Assembly: GCF_900091615.1 (NCBI RefSeq)
Contig: NZ_FMIA01000002.1
Span: 806,001 to 870,000 of the forward strand
From: Micromonospora yangpuensis
GTDB taxonomy: Bacteria; Actinomycetota; Actinomycetes; Mycobacteriales; Micromonosporaceae
DNA length: 64,000 nt
Direction: 5' to 3'
Program-made: the position numbers and the translations under genes
Part shown: piece after piece, positions 43,391-52,187 of the stretch
How the letters are laid out: each line of letters opens with the position of its first letter
Position numbering within the stretch: the first letter of the stretch is position 1
Notes under the pieces: generated by a model
Database searches by the model: none
Seen by the model: only the letters and a program-made list of their open reading frames with translations
What the model was told of the DNA's origin: nothing

Positions 43391-44218
43391 CTATTCTGCC
43401 GCCCGTCTGGAAGACGTACGGGACGTCAAGGGAGCTTCGGCGCTGCCAGTACCGGCACCGCGCCCGCAGGCACGCCGTACGTCGATGTCGGCGCTGTGCG
43501 CGCAGTGGTCGGTGAGACCCTCAAGGCGAGGTTGGTCCAGGTAGGCGGCAGCTGCCAGATGGGGCAGTAGCCCAGGGCCGGCATGGAGGTAGTCGAAGCG
43601 GTATCCGTTTCCGGCACGGCCGATCCAGCTGTGTGCCTGCACGTCGGGGTGCAGAGTCCTGTGGACGTCGGTGAGCCCGAGTGCGGTGAGGGCGTCGAGA
43701 AAGTCGTACTCGAAGGGTCGAAAGCCGGGGTAGCGGGGTTGGTGGTTACGGCTGATGACGTTGTAGTCCCCGCCGACCACCAGGTTTGCGCGGTCGGTGG
43801 TAGGTAGTCGGCCTAGGGTGTCGGTGACGGTGGTGAGGAAGGTCTGCTTCTTGGTGAGCTTGGCTGGTGCCCGGTCGCTGGAGGGGACGTAGAGGCCGAG
43901 GATCGCCACGGCAGGGTCGGTGTCGAGGGTGAGGGCGGGGGCCCGGCCGGGCAGGCTGATACCCGCGGTGAGGTGTGGGGCTGGGCGGGTGGGGATGCGG
44001 CTGGCGATGGCACAGCCGCGGTCGCCGTCGGGTGAGGGCTGGTGAGTGATGAACAGCCCGGCTGCGCGCAGGCCGGTGAGAAGGTGCCGGGTGCCGGGTC
44101 CGTTGCTGGTTTCGGTCAGGATGACCACGTGGTCATCGCGCTGCAGCAGCCAGGTCAGAAGGTTCTGCGCACGGGCGAGGGCGGCGGCCTGCACGTTGAT
44201 CGTCAGGATGGACAGCAC
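43391..44218 (-). CDS. Endonuclease/exonuclease/phosphatase (EEP) family protein
   Basis: This is a 275-aa protein from GTG 44218. It has the N-terminal LSILTINVQAA (Asn ligand), VVILTETSNG (Glu ligand), the LVVGGDYNVISRNH catalytic block and a C-terminal LEGLTDHCAH carrying the Asp-His pair. Acts on a phosphodiester or phosphomonoester, DNA, RNA or a small molecule. The C-terminus beyond residue 250 is low complexity. It is part of the operon from 47485. Confidence 0.85.
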   Translation of the reverse strand: MLSILTINVQAAALARAQNLLTWLLQRDDHVVILTETSNGPGTRHLLTGLRAAGLFITHQPSPDGDRGCAIASRIPTRPAPHLTAGISLPGRAPALTLDTDPAVAILGLYVPSSDRAPAKLTKKQTFLTTVTDTLGRLPTTDRANLVVGGDYNVISRNHQPRYPGFRPFEYDFLDALTALGLTDVHRTLHPDVQAHSWIGRAGNGYRFDYLHAGPGLLPHLAAAAYLDQPRLEGLTDHCAHSADIDVRRACGRGAGTGSAEAPLTSRTSSRRAAE

Positions 44219-44233
44219 GGTGAGCCTCGCTGG

Positions 44234-44833
44234 TCAGGGGCCGTCGGCGGGTAGCAGGGCGAGAATAGTGTCCACGACCTGTTCGGGGGTGAGGCCGTGG
44301 CAGGCGACGACGTGTTGGCGCCACTGCTGCCGGTGCAGGTGGGTGGCGGCGTCGCGGTAGAGGGCGAGTTCTTTCTCGGGTGAGCCGGCCAGTTCCAGCC
44401 TGGTCAGGTGCGGCCTGGCTGCCAGTCGGGTGCGGATGACCTCTGGGTGGTCTTCGAGGTAGATGACGGTGGCGGGCAGGACGTAGCGGTTGTAGGACCA
44501 GATCTCGCCGAGGTCGAGGCCGTCGATGCGTTGCAGCACCAGGGAGGAGGCGACGTACCGGTCGGTCACGACGTGGAGTCCGTCGTCGAGCCGGGGAATG
44601 ATCTCTGTTTCGATGTGCGCGGCGCGGTCGGCGGCCAGAGCGAGAGCCAGTGCCTTGCCGTGCAGGAAGGACTCCTGCCGGCGCAGGAGTTGGCCCAGGG
44701 GTGTGCGGGTGGGCTCGCTGGTCAGGTGGACCCCTGCCGGTCCGAGTTCGGCGAGGCGGTCGGCCAGGCGACGGGCGACGGTGCTCTTGCCGACTCCGTT
44801 GGGGCCTTCGACGGCGATGAACAGGCTGCTCAC
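44234..44833 (-). CDS. Thymidylate kinase-like NMP kinase
   Basis: This is a 199-aa protein from GTG 44833, overlapping the radical-SAM stop (GTGA). The P-loop GPNGVGKST is at residues 10-18, and a TDRYVASSLVLQR block with the D-R-Y motif follows. The length is normal for dTMP kinases. As an accessory operon gene rather than housekeeping tmk, it may phosphorylate a modified nucleotide made by its neighbours. Confidence 0.85.
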   Translation of the reverse strand: MSSLFIAVEGPNGVGKSTVARRLADRLAELGPAGVHLTSEPTRTPLGQLLRRQESFLHGKALALALAADRAAHIETEIIPRLDDGLHVVTDRYVASSLVLQRIDGLDLGEIWSYNRYVLPATVIYLEDHPEVIRTRLAARPHLTRLELAGSPEKELALYRDAATHLHRQQWRQHVVACHGLTPEQVVDTILALLPADGP

Positions 44834-45933
44834 CCCTTGGCCAGGGACAGCGGGAGCAGTCGACGGCCGGATGGGTCGGTGACGGGGCACTGCTCGGTAT
44901 CGACATCGCCGATGCGGCCACCGGTGGCGATGACCGCAGCAGGGCAGCCCTTGCCGCACTGTCCGGCCAGCGCGCAGGAGCCGCAGGTCGGGTTGGCGCC
45001 GAGCCGGTAGCGGCCGTGGAAGTCGTAGGCGTCGAGGCCGATGACAACCTCACTATCGAGGATGTTGCCGGTGAGGAACTCGGTATCGCGGTGCGCGGAG
45101 GCGGGCGTGCGGGCGGCGAAGACCAGGTAGGGGCACACGGCGACCTGCCCGTCGACGAAGACGTAGATCAGTTTTCCCGCGTCGCATCCGCCCAGCGGCA
45201 GGTCGTCGTTGGGGAACCGGATGCGTACGAGGTCGAGTTGGCCGGCGAAGCGGTCGGTCACGGCCGTGATGGCGTCCATCGCGGCCGTGGTGGCGGCGAG
45301 CTTACTGCGGCTCTTCACCCCTCGTCCGAAGGAGGACAGCGGGTTCATCAGCACGTACTCGGCGCCGACGTCGACGGCGAAGGCGCACAGGTCGGCGAAC
45401 TCCTGCGGCACGGTCAGCGCGTTGGGCGTGGACAGCAGGCCCTTGAGGAGGCCGGCCTTGGCGAACTTGCGGGTGGTGGCGACGGTGGTGGCGAACGACG
45501 ACCGGTCGCCGCGGAACTTGCCGTGGCTGTCGGGCCGGAACCCGTCGAAGGACACGTTGACGTGAACGTTGCCCAAGGCGGCCAAGGCGGCGATGTCGGC
45601 GTCGCGGGTCAGTGTCGCGTTGGTGCAGATGCCCACCGGCAGTCCCTGATCGGCCACCGCCTGGCACATGGCGATCAGGTCGGGGTGGACGAAGGGCTCG
45701 CCCCCGGTGAGCGTGAGGCGTTCGACTCGGGCGTCGAGCAGCCGGGGCAACACTCGGGTGGTGAAGTCGCCCAGGGACAGGTCGGACCCGACTGCGGTCG
45801 AGGAGACGAAGCAGTGGGCGCAGTGCAGGTTGCACCGTTCGGTGATCTGCACCAACGCCTTGCGTCCATCCCCGCCGACGGAGGTGCGGAAGTAGCAGGA
45901 CGAGGCGTGGGTGTCCACGATGAGGCGCTTCAT
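44830..45933 (-). CDS. Radical SAM enzyme with SPASM-like Cys domain
   Basis: This is a 367-aa protein from ATG 45933. The [4Fe-4S] motif C34-NLH-C38-AH-C41 follows a short N-terminal part, then the GGEPF SAM-binding motif. The C-terminal third has a second set of cysteines (GGCDAGKLIY, VCPYL, CGSCALAGQCGKGCPAAV, QCP), as in SPASM proteins that modify peptides or small substrates. No short precursor peptide is obvious in the operon. It overlaps the phosphotransferase gene upstream by ATGA. The substrate is unknown and of interest. Confidence 0.9.
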   Translation of the reverse strand: MKRLIVDTHASSCYFRTSVGGDGRKALVQITERCNLHCAHCFVSSTAVGSDLSLGDFTTRVLPRLLDARVERLTLTGGEPFVHPDLIAMCQAVADQGLPVGICTNATLTRDADIAALAALGNVHVNVSFDGFRPDSHGKFRGDRSSFATTVATTRKFAKAGLLKGLLSTPNALTVPQEFADLCAFAVDVGAEYVLMNPLSSFGRGVKSRSKLAATTAAMDAITAVTDRFAGQLDLVRIRFPNDDLPLGGCDAGKLIYVFVDGQVAVCPYLVFAARTPASAHRDTEFLTGNILDSEVVIGLDAYDFHGRYRLGANPTCGSCALAGQCGKGCPAAVIATGGRIGDVDTEQCPVTDPSGRRLLPLSLAKG

Positions 45934-46901
45934 AAGGATCTTCCCGCGGTAGTGAGATGAACTCCGGACGCGCCAAACGGGGCGGCGTCGAGCAGTTGCG
46001 CGGCAGCGTGCAGTTGGCGGTGCACGACCTGGGTGTGAGAGCCATCGGTGTGGCGCTGGTGGTGGCCTGCGGCGGCCGTGGTCAGAAACCACCAGGCTGC
46101 CCACACGCGGTGCCATCCCAGCGCCCACTGAGCCGCCGGCAGGCCGCCGCGGTCGGAGTGGGCGTCGGTGCTGCCGCCAGCCGCGACGTAGGCGCGGATC
46201 AGGCGGGTAAGTTGGGCGGGGTCTGCGGCGTTGCGGGTGCCGAACCAGGTGGCGAGGTCGAGCAGGCCGGGTCCGGTGAATGCTTTCGCCCAGTCGACGA
46301 GACGGCATCCCGTGCGGCTGACGTGCAGCGAGCTGCGGTGGAACTCGCCGTGACACCAGCCGAAGGGCTCTCGTTCGGCGCCGTCGGCGCGCCGGCCCGC
46401 CACGGCTTCCAGCCGCCGCAGCAGTTCCTCGGTCGTGGCCGTGTTGAGGAAACGGCCCTGGCGGTGTAGCGCGTCGAGTGCGGCGAGCGCCTGCTCTGGG
46501 AGGCGCTCCAGGGTCTGCTGGCCGAACACGGGCAAGGTCGGCATCGGGGGGATGGTGTGGATCGCGTGGGCGGCGGCTGCAGCCTCGGCCGTGGTGGGTG
46601 GGCGGATGGGGTCGCCGAGGTCGTCCATCAGCATGCCCAGCGCCTGCGGGCGTAGCGTGTAGCCGTGCAGGTGGGGCACCGCCGCGCCGTTTTCGTTGAG
46701 GGCTCGCAGCACGGCGGCTTCGCCGGTGAACGGTGATGTGGCGAGCTTGCAGATCACGCTGCTGCCATCGCTCAGGTACAGCCGCTGCACCGTCGACAGT
46801 TCCCACTCCTGGATGACCTGCCCACCGGTCTGTTGATGGCCAGCGGCGGTGAGCAGGTCGCGGCGTAGCTGGTCCGCCAACGCGGTACTAATGGCGATCA
46901 T
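45930..46901 (-). CDS. Aminoglycoside phosphotransferase-fold protein
   Basis: This is a 323-aa protein from ATG 46901. The kinase fold shows IQEWELSTVQRLYLSDGSSV with a lysine in ICKLATSP, a GMLMDDLGDP hinge and the catalytic loop WCHGEFHRSSLHV then RLVDWAKAF. In active members the loop reads H-G-D-x-x-x-x-N; here Asp is Glu and Asn is Ser, so activity may be weak or altered. It is coupled on both sides (ATGA overlaps) to the HD protein and the radical-SAM enzyme. Confidence 0.8.
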   Translation of the reverse strand: MIAISTALADQLRRDLLTAAGHQQTGGQVIQEWELSTVQRLYLSDGSSVICKLATSPFTGEAAVLRALNENGAAVPHLHGYTLRPQALGMLMDDLGDPIRPPTTAEAAAAAHAIHTIPPMPTLPVFGQQTLERLPEQALAALDALHRQGRFLNTATTEELLRRLEAVAGRRADGAEREPFGWCHGEFHRSSLHVSRTGCRLVDWAKAFTGPGLLDLATWFGTRNAADPAQLTRLIRAYVAAGGSTDAHSDRGGLPAAQWALGWHRVWAAWWFLTTAAAGHHQRHTDGSHTQVVHRQLHAAAQLLDAAPFGASGVHLTTAGRSL

Positions 46902-47485
46902 GATCTGCTCGCCGTCTGGATGCCGGTGGCGGCTCTCTCGAGCAGCGCCAGCGCGGTGTCGAGGCGTGCCGACATCGCGGCCGGCAACCGGGGGTGTGCT
47001 GCCTGGTGAAAGGCCCGGAAGTGCGGCAACAGCGTGAGCAGCGCCGGGCGCCTGCGGAGGAAGTCGGTGACGTCGCCGCTGGCGTGGGCCCGTCGCAGCA
47101 GCGATGTCAGCGCGACGATCTTGTCGGCGGTCGAGGCCAGCAGTACCGGCAGGTCGTCGACGCGGATGGGCGGGACCGGCATGTCGAGGGCCCGGTGCTC
47201 GGCCTGCAGGGCGGCGATGATCCGCGGTACCTGCGGGCCGTAGGCGGCGGCGAGGACCTGGTAGATGTCCGGCGTGCCCGGGGCGAAGTCGGGGATGTCG
47301 TGCAGCAGCGCTGCCGCTATCAGATCCGGGTCGGGGTTTGGTACATGCTCGCCGATGGTCACCGCGACCCGGACCGCGTGGGCCAGTGCGGGACGGTCGT
47401 CGATGGCGTGTCCGGCGCACCATCGCTGGGCGTCGCGCAGGGCGCGGTCGACGGTGGCGGCCCGGGGAGGGGATAAGACGGTCAT
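46898..47485 (-). CDS. HD-domain phosphohydrolase
   Basis: This is a 195-aa protein from ATG 47485 (GGAGG ten bases upstream). The HD signature is spread as HAVRVAVTIGEHV, then LLHDIPDF and a later ADKIVAL, matching the RelA/SpoT-type hydrolase domain layout. It probably removes phosphate from a nucleotide, perhaps a guanosine derivative. It is the first gene of the seven-gene operon that runs to 42137. Confidence 0.85.
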   Translation of the reverse strand: MTVLSPPRAATVDRALRDAQRWCAGHAIDDRPALAHAVRVAVTIGEHVPNPDPDLIAAALLHDIPDFAPGTPDIYQVLAAAYGPQVPRIIAALQAEHRALDMPVPPIRVDDLPVLLASTADKIVALTSLLRRAHASGDVTDFLRRRPALLTLLPHFRAFHQAAHPRLPAAMSARLDTALALLERAATGIQTASRS

Positions 47486-47521
47486 ACCCTGATACCTCCT
47501 GGTTGCCGTAGCATCGGCGCC

Positions 47522-47968
47522 ATGTCCGGGCCGCTACCGCAGTGGTGTGAGCAGACGTGCGTGGTGTGTCCCGCCCAGCAGCTCGGGCCGGGCCAGTTCG
47601 ACGTGGTCGACCGGCCCGGACCCGAGTTCGCCTACAACCCGGACATCGGATGGCGACTCACCGCCGAGGGCGTCGCGGTGTGTGTGCACCCGTACCGGGT
47701 CGGACTGCCACCGGGCCGATACGCCTCACGCGGTGAGCCTGTCCCCGACCAGACCCCACGACCGGCGCCGACGCCCGCCTCCCTGGTGCTGCCTGCCGAG
47801 CTGGTGGATCTGGAAGGCTGGCTCGTCGCCGTGCTGCGCGACGCCCCGGAAGAGCAGATCTTCGGTGCCGTTGCCCGCGCCGAGCGCCTCGCCGCGGAGA
47901 GGTTCGAGCCGAAGCAGGTGGTGGCGGCCATGCGGCGGGTGCTGTCGGTGGAGCTGGCTAACCGCTGA
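47522..47968 (+). CDS. Hypothetical protein, 148 aa
   Basis: It begins MSGPLPQWCEQTCVVCPAQQ, a Cys-containing start with C-x3-C-x2-C spacing that could bind a metal. The C-terminus is a short helical unit (EEQIFGAVARAERLAAERFE). It is divergent from the HD gene by only 36 bases, so the promoters overlap. Unknown family. Confidence 0.6.
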   Translation: MSGPLPQWCEQTCVVCPAQQLGPGQFDVVDRPGPEFAYNPDIGWRLTAEGVAVCVHPYRVGLPPGRYASRGEPVPDQTPRPAPTPASLVLPAELVDLEGWLVAVLRDAPEEQIFGAVARAERLAAERFEPKQVVAAMRRVLSVELANR

Positions 47969-48569
47969 CCGCGACCGGTGTGGTCGCTGGGTCCGGCTGG
48001 TCGAAGTCGAAGTCGTGGCTGCGTCCGTCGCGTCCCAGGCCCGCCGCCTGGTAGTGGGCGTTGAGCTGGTTCAGGCGGCGCGTCACCTCGGCGGAGTCCA
48101 GCCAGTACCGCAGCGGCTGCGGCCCCCAGCCGGCGGCGGCGTAGTACTCGTCGGTCAGGCAGCCACGGGTGTAGGTGAACTCCTCCAACTCCGTGGCGTG
48201 CGGGAACGTGACCCCGAGGTCGCGCTGCATCCGGGACATCAGGGTGAACTGGGCGAGCACGGCGTGGATCATCTCGTCGACCGGCGCCGGCACGAGCAGC
48301 TCCGCGGCTTGCTCGTCGCCGCCGGTGAGCTCGAACACCGCAGCCTTGAGCGCGAGGACCCGCATCGCTTCGGTCAGCAGCGGGCCGGCGTCCCGGTCCA
48401 GGGACCAGCGGCTGATCGCCGGGTACCCGGTGAATGTCGCCCAGCAGCTGGAGTACTTCATCGACGAGCTGCGGAGCCGTTCGGACGACGAGTGGCGTGT
48501 GATCAGGTCGAGGATCTCGGCGGCTCGGCGACCGACCTCAGCCGGTTCGGGCATGGTTCGTGGGGCCAT
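47958..48569 (-). CDS. Hypothetical protein, 203 aa
   Basis: It starts at ATG 48569 with GGAGGGA upstream. It is helical, with VDEMIHAVLAQFTLMSRMQR then FPHATELEEF, loosely like the D-E-M-W-H-A-x-L motif of glycine-rich-domain proteins. Its 3' end overlaps that of the preceding plus-strand gene by 11 bases. Function unknown. Confidence 0.6.
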   Translation of the reverse strand: MAPRTMPEPAEVGRRAAEILDLITRHSSSERLRSSSMKYSSCWATFTGYPAISRWSLDRDAGPLLTEAMRVLALKAAVFELTGGDEQAAELLVPAPVDEMIHAVLAQFTLMSRMQRDLGVTFPHATELEEFTYTRGCLTDEYYAAAGWGPQPLRYWLDSAEVTRRLNQLNAHYQAAGLGRDGRSHDFDFDQPDPATTPVAVSG

Positions 48570-49035
48570 GGCACATCCCTCCTACGGGAGCGTTGGGCAC
48601 AGGCAGGCGAACCAGCCGGCGGCCGGATCGCCCGTCACCGCTGTCCTCGTGCCGTCGACGCACGGTGATGCCCCATTAAGGGCTGGGTGCACGGATGTCG
48701 GTAAGCCGTTGCTGTGACTTCTGACAAGCTCCGACATTGACCAGCCCAGACCGTGAATGGCCCGACGGCCGAAAGCCGTGATGCGGCGTGTCAGTACGCG
48801 ATATGCGCCGCCTGCGGCAGGGCGTGATAGCCGCCATCCAAGAAGACTGATGTCGGCGGATTGTCAGACGTCGACGGCAGGGCTTACCGACATCGACCGA
48901 CTTCGCCTTTAGTCACTCTCGTCGCCGGTGGCGCGTGCCGCGTCCCGGACTGAACACGTCACGGCCCAATGCCGGCATGCGGTGCCTTGATGAAGCACGT
49001 GCCGACGACTCATTGATCAACTGAAAGGATCCCGG
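48570..49035. promoter_or_regulatory. Gene-free region with CCGACA/TGTCGG motifs (site D)
   Basis: This 466-base gap contains CTGACA (48721) and CCGACA (48731) arranged like site C and flanked by TTC and TTGACC, plus TGTCGG and TGTCAG around 48850-48870 and CCGACA in the 48888 area. It lies between the hypothetical gene and the permease operon. No gene is seen. Confidence 0.5.
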
Positions 49036-50442
49036 ATGTTGGATCAGCACGATCTAGAGCGTTACGGCTATCGGCAGGAGTTGAGCCGCCAACTACGGTT
49101 CCGGGACCTGGTTGCGTACGGCCTGGTGTACATGGTGCCGATCGCGCCGATGGCGATCTTCGGCAGCGTGTACGCCGGTTCCGGTGGAATGGTGGCTCTG
49201 GCGTACGCGGTCGGTGTGGTGGCGTTGGTGTTCACCGCGTTCTCGTACGCGCAGATGGTGAAGGCGTTTCCGATGTCGGGCAGCGTCTACAACTACGCCG
49301 GCCGGGGCATCAGCGCGCCGGTCGGGTTCCTGGCCGGCTGGGTGATCCTGCTCGACTACGTCCTCGTACCGGGCCTGCTGTACCTGGTGGCGTCGGTGGC
49401 GATGCACTCCACCGTGCCTGCGGTGCCGGTGTGGTTGTGGTTGCTCGGGTTCGTCGCGGTCAACACGGTCGTCAACTCGGTGGGGATCCGGATGACCGCA
49501 TTGGTGACCCGGGTGATGCTCGTCGGCGAGCTGATCGTCCTGGCGGTCTTCCTCGCCGTCGCCGGTTGGGCCGTCGCAACGGGCAGGGGCCGGTTCAGCT
49601 GGGAGGCGTTCTACAACTCCGACACGTTCACCTGGTCTCTCGTCGCGGGGGCGGTGTCGATCGCGGTGCTGTCCTTCCTCGGCTTCGACGGGATCAGCAT
49701 GCTGGCCGAGGAGACCAAGGGCGGTTCCCGGCAGATCGCTCGGGCGATGGCCGCTGTCCTCATCCTGGCCGGCGTGCTGTTCATCGCGCAGACGTGGCTG
49801 GCCGCGATGCTCATCCCCGAGCCGGCCTCGCTGCTCAGTGACGGGGATCCGAACGGCACCGCCTTCTATGATGCCGCGCAGGTGGCTGGCGGAGGCTGGC
49901 TGGCGACGTTGTGCGCGGTCGCCACCGCGATCGCGTGGGGCCTGCCGAATTCGATGGTCGCTCAGGTCGCCACGTCCCGGCTGCTGTACGCGATGGCCCG
50001 GGACCGGCAGCTTCCCGGCTTCCTGGCGAAGGTGTCGATCCGCCGCAACGTGCCGATCAACGCGACCCTGCTCACCGGCTTCGTGTCCCTGGCACTGGGC
50101 CTGTACATGGCCACCCGCGCCGACGGGATCACGCTGCTGTCGTCGCTGATCAATTTCGGGGCGATGGTCGCGTTCCTGGTCCTGCACGTCTCCGTGGTCG
50201 TGCACCACCTCATCCGCCGGCGCAGCGGCAACTGGTGGGCGCACCTGGTGATGCCCGGTATCGGCTTCGTGATCCTCGCCTACGTGGTGGTCAACGCGAA
50301 CATCGCCGCGCAGCGCCTCGGTCTGGCCTGGCTCGCCCTCGGCATGGTCGTACTCGCCGGCCTGTACCTGTCCGGTCGCCGGCCCGCCCTGTCGGGTCTG
50401 GCGCCCGCGCATCCGCAGGCCCGCCACGTCGAGCGAGTGTGA
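49036..50442 (+). CDS. APC-superfamily amino acid permease
   Basis: This is a 468-aa integral membrane protein with about 12 helices. The first helices (VAYGLVYMVPIAPMAIFGSV, VALAYAVGVVALVFTAFSYA) and the SYAQMVKAFPMSGSVYNYAG stretch are typical APC signatures. FLGFDGISMLAEETKGGSRQ is the conserved TM6/TM7 cytoplasmic part. It imports or exchanges an amino acid or amine. AAAGGAT precedes the ATG. It is the first gene of an operon with an amidase, so it may import an amide or its product. Confidence 0.9.
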   Translation: MLDQHDLERYGYRQELSRQLRFRDLVAYGLVYMVPIAPMAIFGSVYAGSGGMVALAYAVGVVALVFTAFSYAQMVKAFPMSGSVYNYAGRGISAPVGFLAGWVILLDYVLVPGLLYLVASVAMHSTVPAVPVWLWLLGFVAVNTVVNSVGIRMTALVTRVMLVGELIVLAVFLAVAGWAVATGRGRFSWEAFYNSDTFTWSLVAGAVSIAVLSFLGFDGISMLAEETKGGSRQIARAMAAVLILAGVLFIAQTWLAAMLIPEPASLLSDGDPNGTAFYDAAQVAGGGWLATLCAVATAIAWGLPNSMVAQVATSRLLYAMARDRQLPGFLAKVSIRRNVPINATLLTGFVSLALGLYMATRADGITLLSSLINFGAMVAFLVLHVSVVVHHLIRRRSGNWWAHLVMPGIGFVILAYVVVNANIAAQRLGLAWLALGMVVLAGLYLSGRRPALSGLAPAHPQARHVERV

Positions 50443-50447
50443 CCGCC

Positions 50448-51452
50448 ATGGACACGATCACCTACCGGCCGGCCCGCGACGAGCTGGCCTACACCTTCGG
50501 CGGCCGGATTCCGGTGGCCCACGTCCGCTCCGGCGGCATGCTTCAGGTGCACACCGAGGACTGCTTCGGCGGATTGGTGCGCGGCCCGGCGGACCTGCCG
50601 TCGCAGGTGTGCCGCATGCCGTACCTGAACCCCGTGTCCGGGCCGTTCTTCGTCGAGGACGCAGTGCCAGGCGACACCCTCGCCGTCCACCTCGCCTCGA
50701 TCGTTCCGGCCCGCGACTGGGGAGTCTCCTCGACGTTCCCGCACTTCGGGGCACTGACCTCCACCTCGCATACGGCGACCCTGCAGCCGCCTCTCGAGGA
50801 GCGGGTGTGGGTGTACGACATCGACCGGCAGGCCGGCACGGTCCGCTTCCACGCCACCGACAGCGACCACATCGTCGACCTGCCGCTGGACCCGATGATC
50901 GGCACCATCGGGGTGGCGCCGGGCGGTTTCGAGGCGCGTTCGACCATCGTGTCCGACAGCCATGGCGGGAACCTCGACACACCGGAGCTGCGCGCAGGCA
51001 CCACCCTGTACCTGGGGGTGAACGTGCACGGGGCGATGCTCGCCCTCGGCGACGGACACGCCCGCCAGGGCGAGGGTGAGGCCTGTGGCGTCGGGGTGGA
51101 GATCGCCACAACCACCACCCTGATCATCGAGGTCATCAAAGGCGTCCCGACGGTGTGGCCCCGCCTGGAGACCGACACGTCGATCATGTCAGTTGGCTGC
51201 GCCCGTCCCCTGGAAGACGCGTACCGGATTGCGCACCGCGACCTGGTCGGCTGGGTGGTAGACCTCACCGGCCTGGAGCAGCTCGACGCCTACCAGCTGG
51301 TGTCACAGGCGGGACGGGCGCCGATCGGCAACGTCTGCGACCCGAACTACACACTCCTCGCCGCCGTCGACAAGCTGCTGCTTCCGCAGCCGCAAGCCGC
51401 CTACGACGGGGTGCACGCCCGCTTCCGGCAGCACACCGACGGGCCGAGGTAG
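50448..51452 (+). CDS. Acetamidase/formamidase-family protein
   Basis: This is a 334-aa FmdA/AmdA-type amidase that releases ammonia from short amides. GTG 50439 overlapping the permease stop is an alternative start. Motifs include HTEDCFGGL, NPVSGPFFVEDAVPGDTLAV, GTIGVAPGG, SDSHGGNLDTPELRAGTTLY and NVHGAMLALGDGHARQGEGE, with the usual acidic and His residues of the family. It is coupled to the APC permease, so uptake plus deamidation is the likely unit. Confidence 0.9.
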   Translation: MDTITYRPARDELAYTFGGRIPVAHVRSGGMLQVHTEDCFGGLVRGPADLPSQVCRMPYLNPVSGPFFVEDAVPGDTLAVHLASIVPARDWGVSSTFPHFGALTSTSHTATLQPPLEERVWVYDIDRQAGTVRFHATDSDHIVDLPLDPMIGTIGVAPGGFEARSTIVSDSHGGNLDTPELRAGTTLYLGVNVHGAMLALGDGHARQGEGEACGVGVEIATTTTLIIEVIKGVPTVWPRLETDTSIMSVGCARPLEDAYRIAHRDLVGWVVDLTGLEQLDAYQLVSQAGRAPIGNVCDPNYTLLAAVDKLLLPQPQAAYDGVHARFRQHTDGPR

Positions 51453-51466
51453 AGGGCGGGATCCAC

Positions 51467-52150
51467 ATGGCCTCCTCCATCCCCCAGCTGCCGTTGCGGG
51501 ACGAGTTGTTCCTGCTCGGTCACGACGACGACACCGGCCAGCCACACATCCACCGCCAGGCTCTCGCACTCGGCCTGGCGGGTGCGGTGCTCATCGACCT
51601 GTTTCTCGCCGGGCGGATCGGTCTCGACACCACGGACGACACCCAATCGGGCGAGGAGCAGCGGCTGTGGCTGCACCTGGACCGCCCGGTCGGGGACTTG
51701 ATCGCCGACACCGCCCTGGCCTCCATCCGCTACGCCCACCCGACCCCGCCGCTGCGGAGGTGGCTGCGCGGGTTCGCCGACGACCTGTACGACCGCACCC
51801 GCGCCGGCCTGCACGCCGGCGGGATCCTGCGCCACGACGTGCGTCGCCGCCTGGGAGGGCTCGCCCGCACCGACCGCTACCTGCCCACGGACCTCAAGTG
51901 GCCGGTCGTCGCCCGCGCCCGGTTGCACTACATCGCCGCCGGCCGTGACCAGCCCGACAACCACACCGCCGCCCTCGGCGGCCTCGTCGCGACCCTCGGC
52001 CTGACCAACCACCTGTACCTCGCCGACGACATCGCCACCCTCACCGCGCAGCTACGCACCATTGCCGCGCAGCACCACCGGCAGGTACGCGACATCACCG
52101 CCGCGGTCGACGCCGCCGTCGGTGACCTCGCCACCGCCACCTACCGGTAA
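51467..52150 (+). CDS. GPP34/GOLPH3-like phosphoprotein
   Basis: This is a 227-aa protein from ATG 51467. LPLRDELFLLGHDDDTGQPH followed by LALGLAGAVLIDLFLAGRIG matches the GPP34 fold, which in eukaryotes binds phosphoinositides. GPP34 proteins are abundant in actinomycetes and often sit near sporulation or conservon-like genes; their role there is unclear. It lies 14 bases after the amidase in the same operon. Confidence 0.85.
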   Translation: MASSIPQLPLRDELFLLGHDDDTGQPHIHRQALALGLAGAVLIDLFLAGRIGLDTTDDTQSGEEQRLWLHLDRPVGDLIADTALASIRYAHPTPPLRRWLRGFADDLYDRTRAGLHAGGILRHDVRRRLGGLARTDRYLPTDLKWPVVARARLHYIAAGRDQPDNHTAALGGLVATLGLTNHLYLADDIATLTAQLRTIAAQHHRQVRDITAAVDAAVGDLATATYR

Positions 52151-52187
52151 GCCCGCCCCACCCACCCGCTGCCCTTGGAGGCATCCC

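Noticed and set aside
42679..45933. A mycofactocin-type cluster, because a radical-SAM and a creatininase-family gene share an operon
   Set aside because: There is no MftA-like precursor, MftB carrier, MftD or glycosyltransferase; the motif set around them differs.
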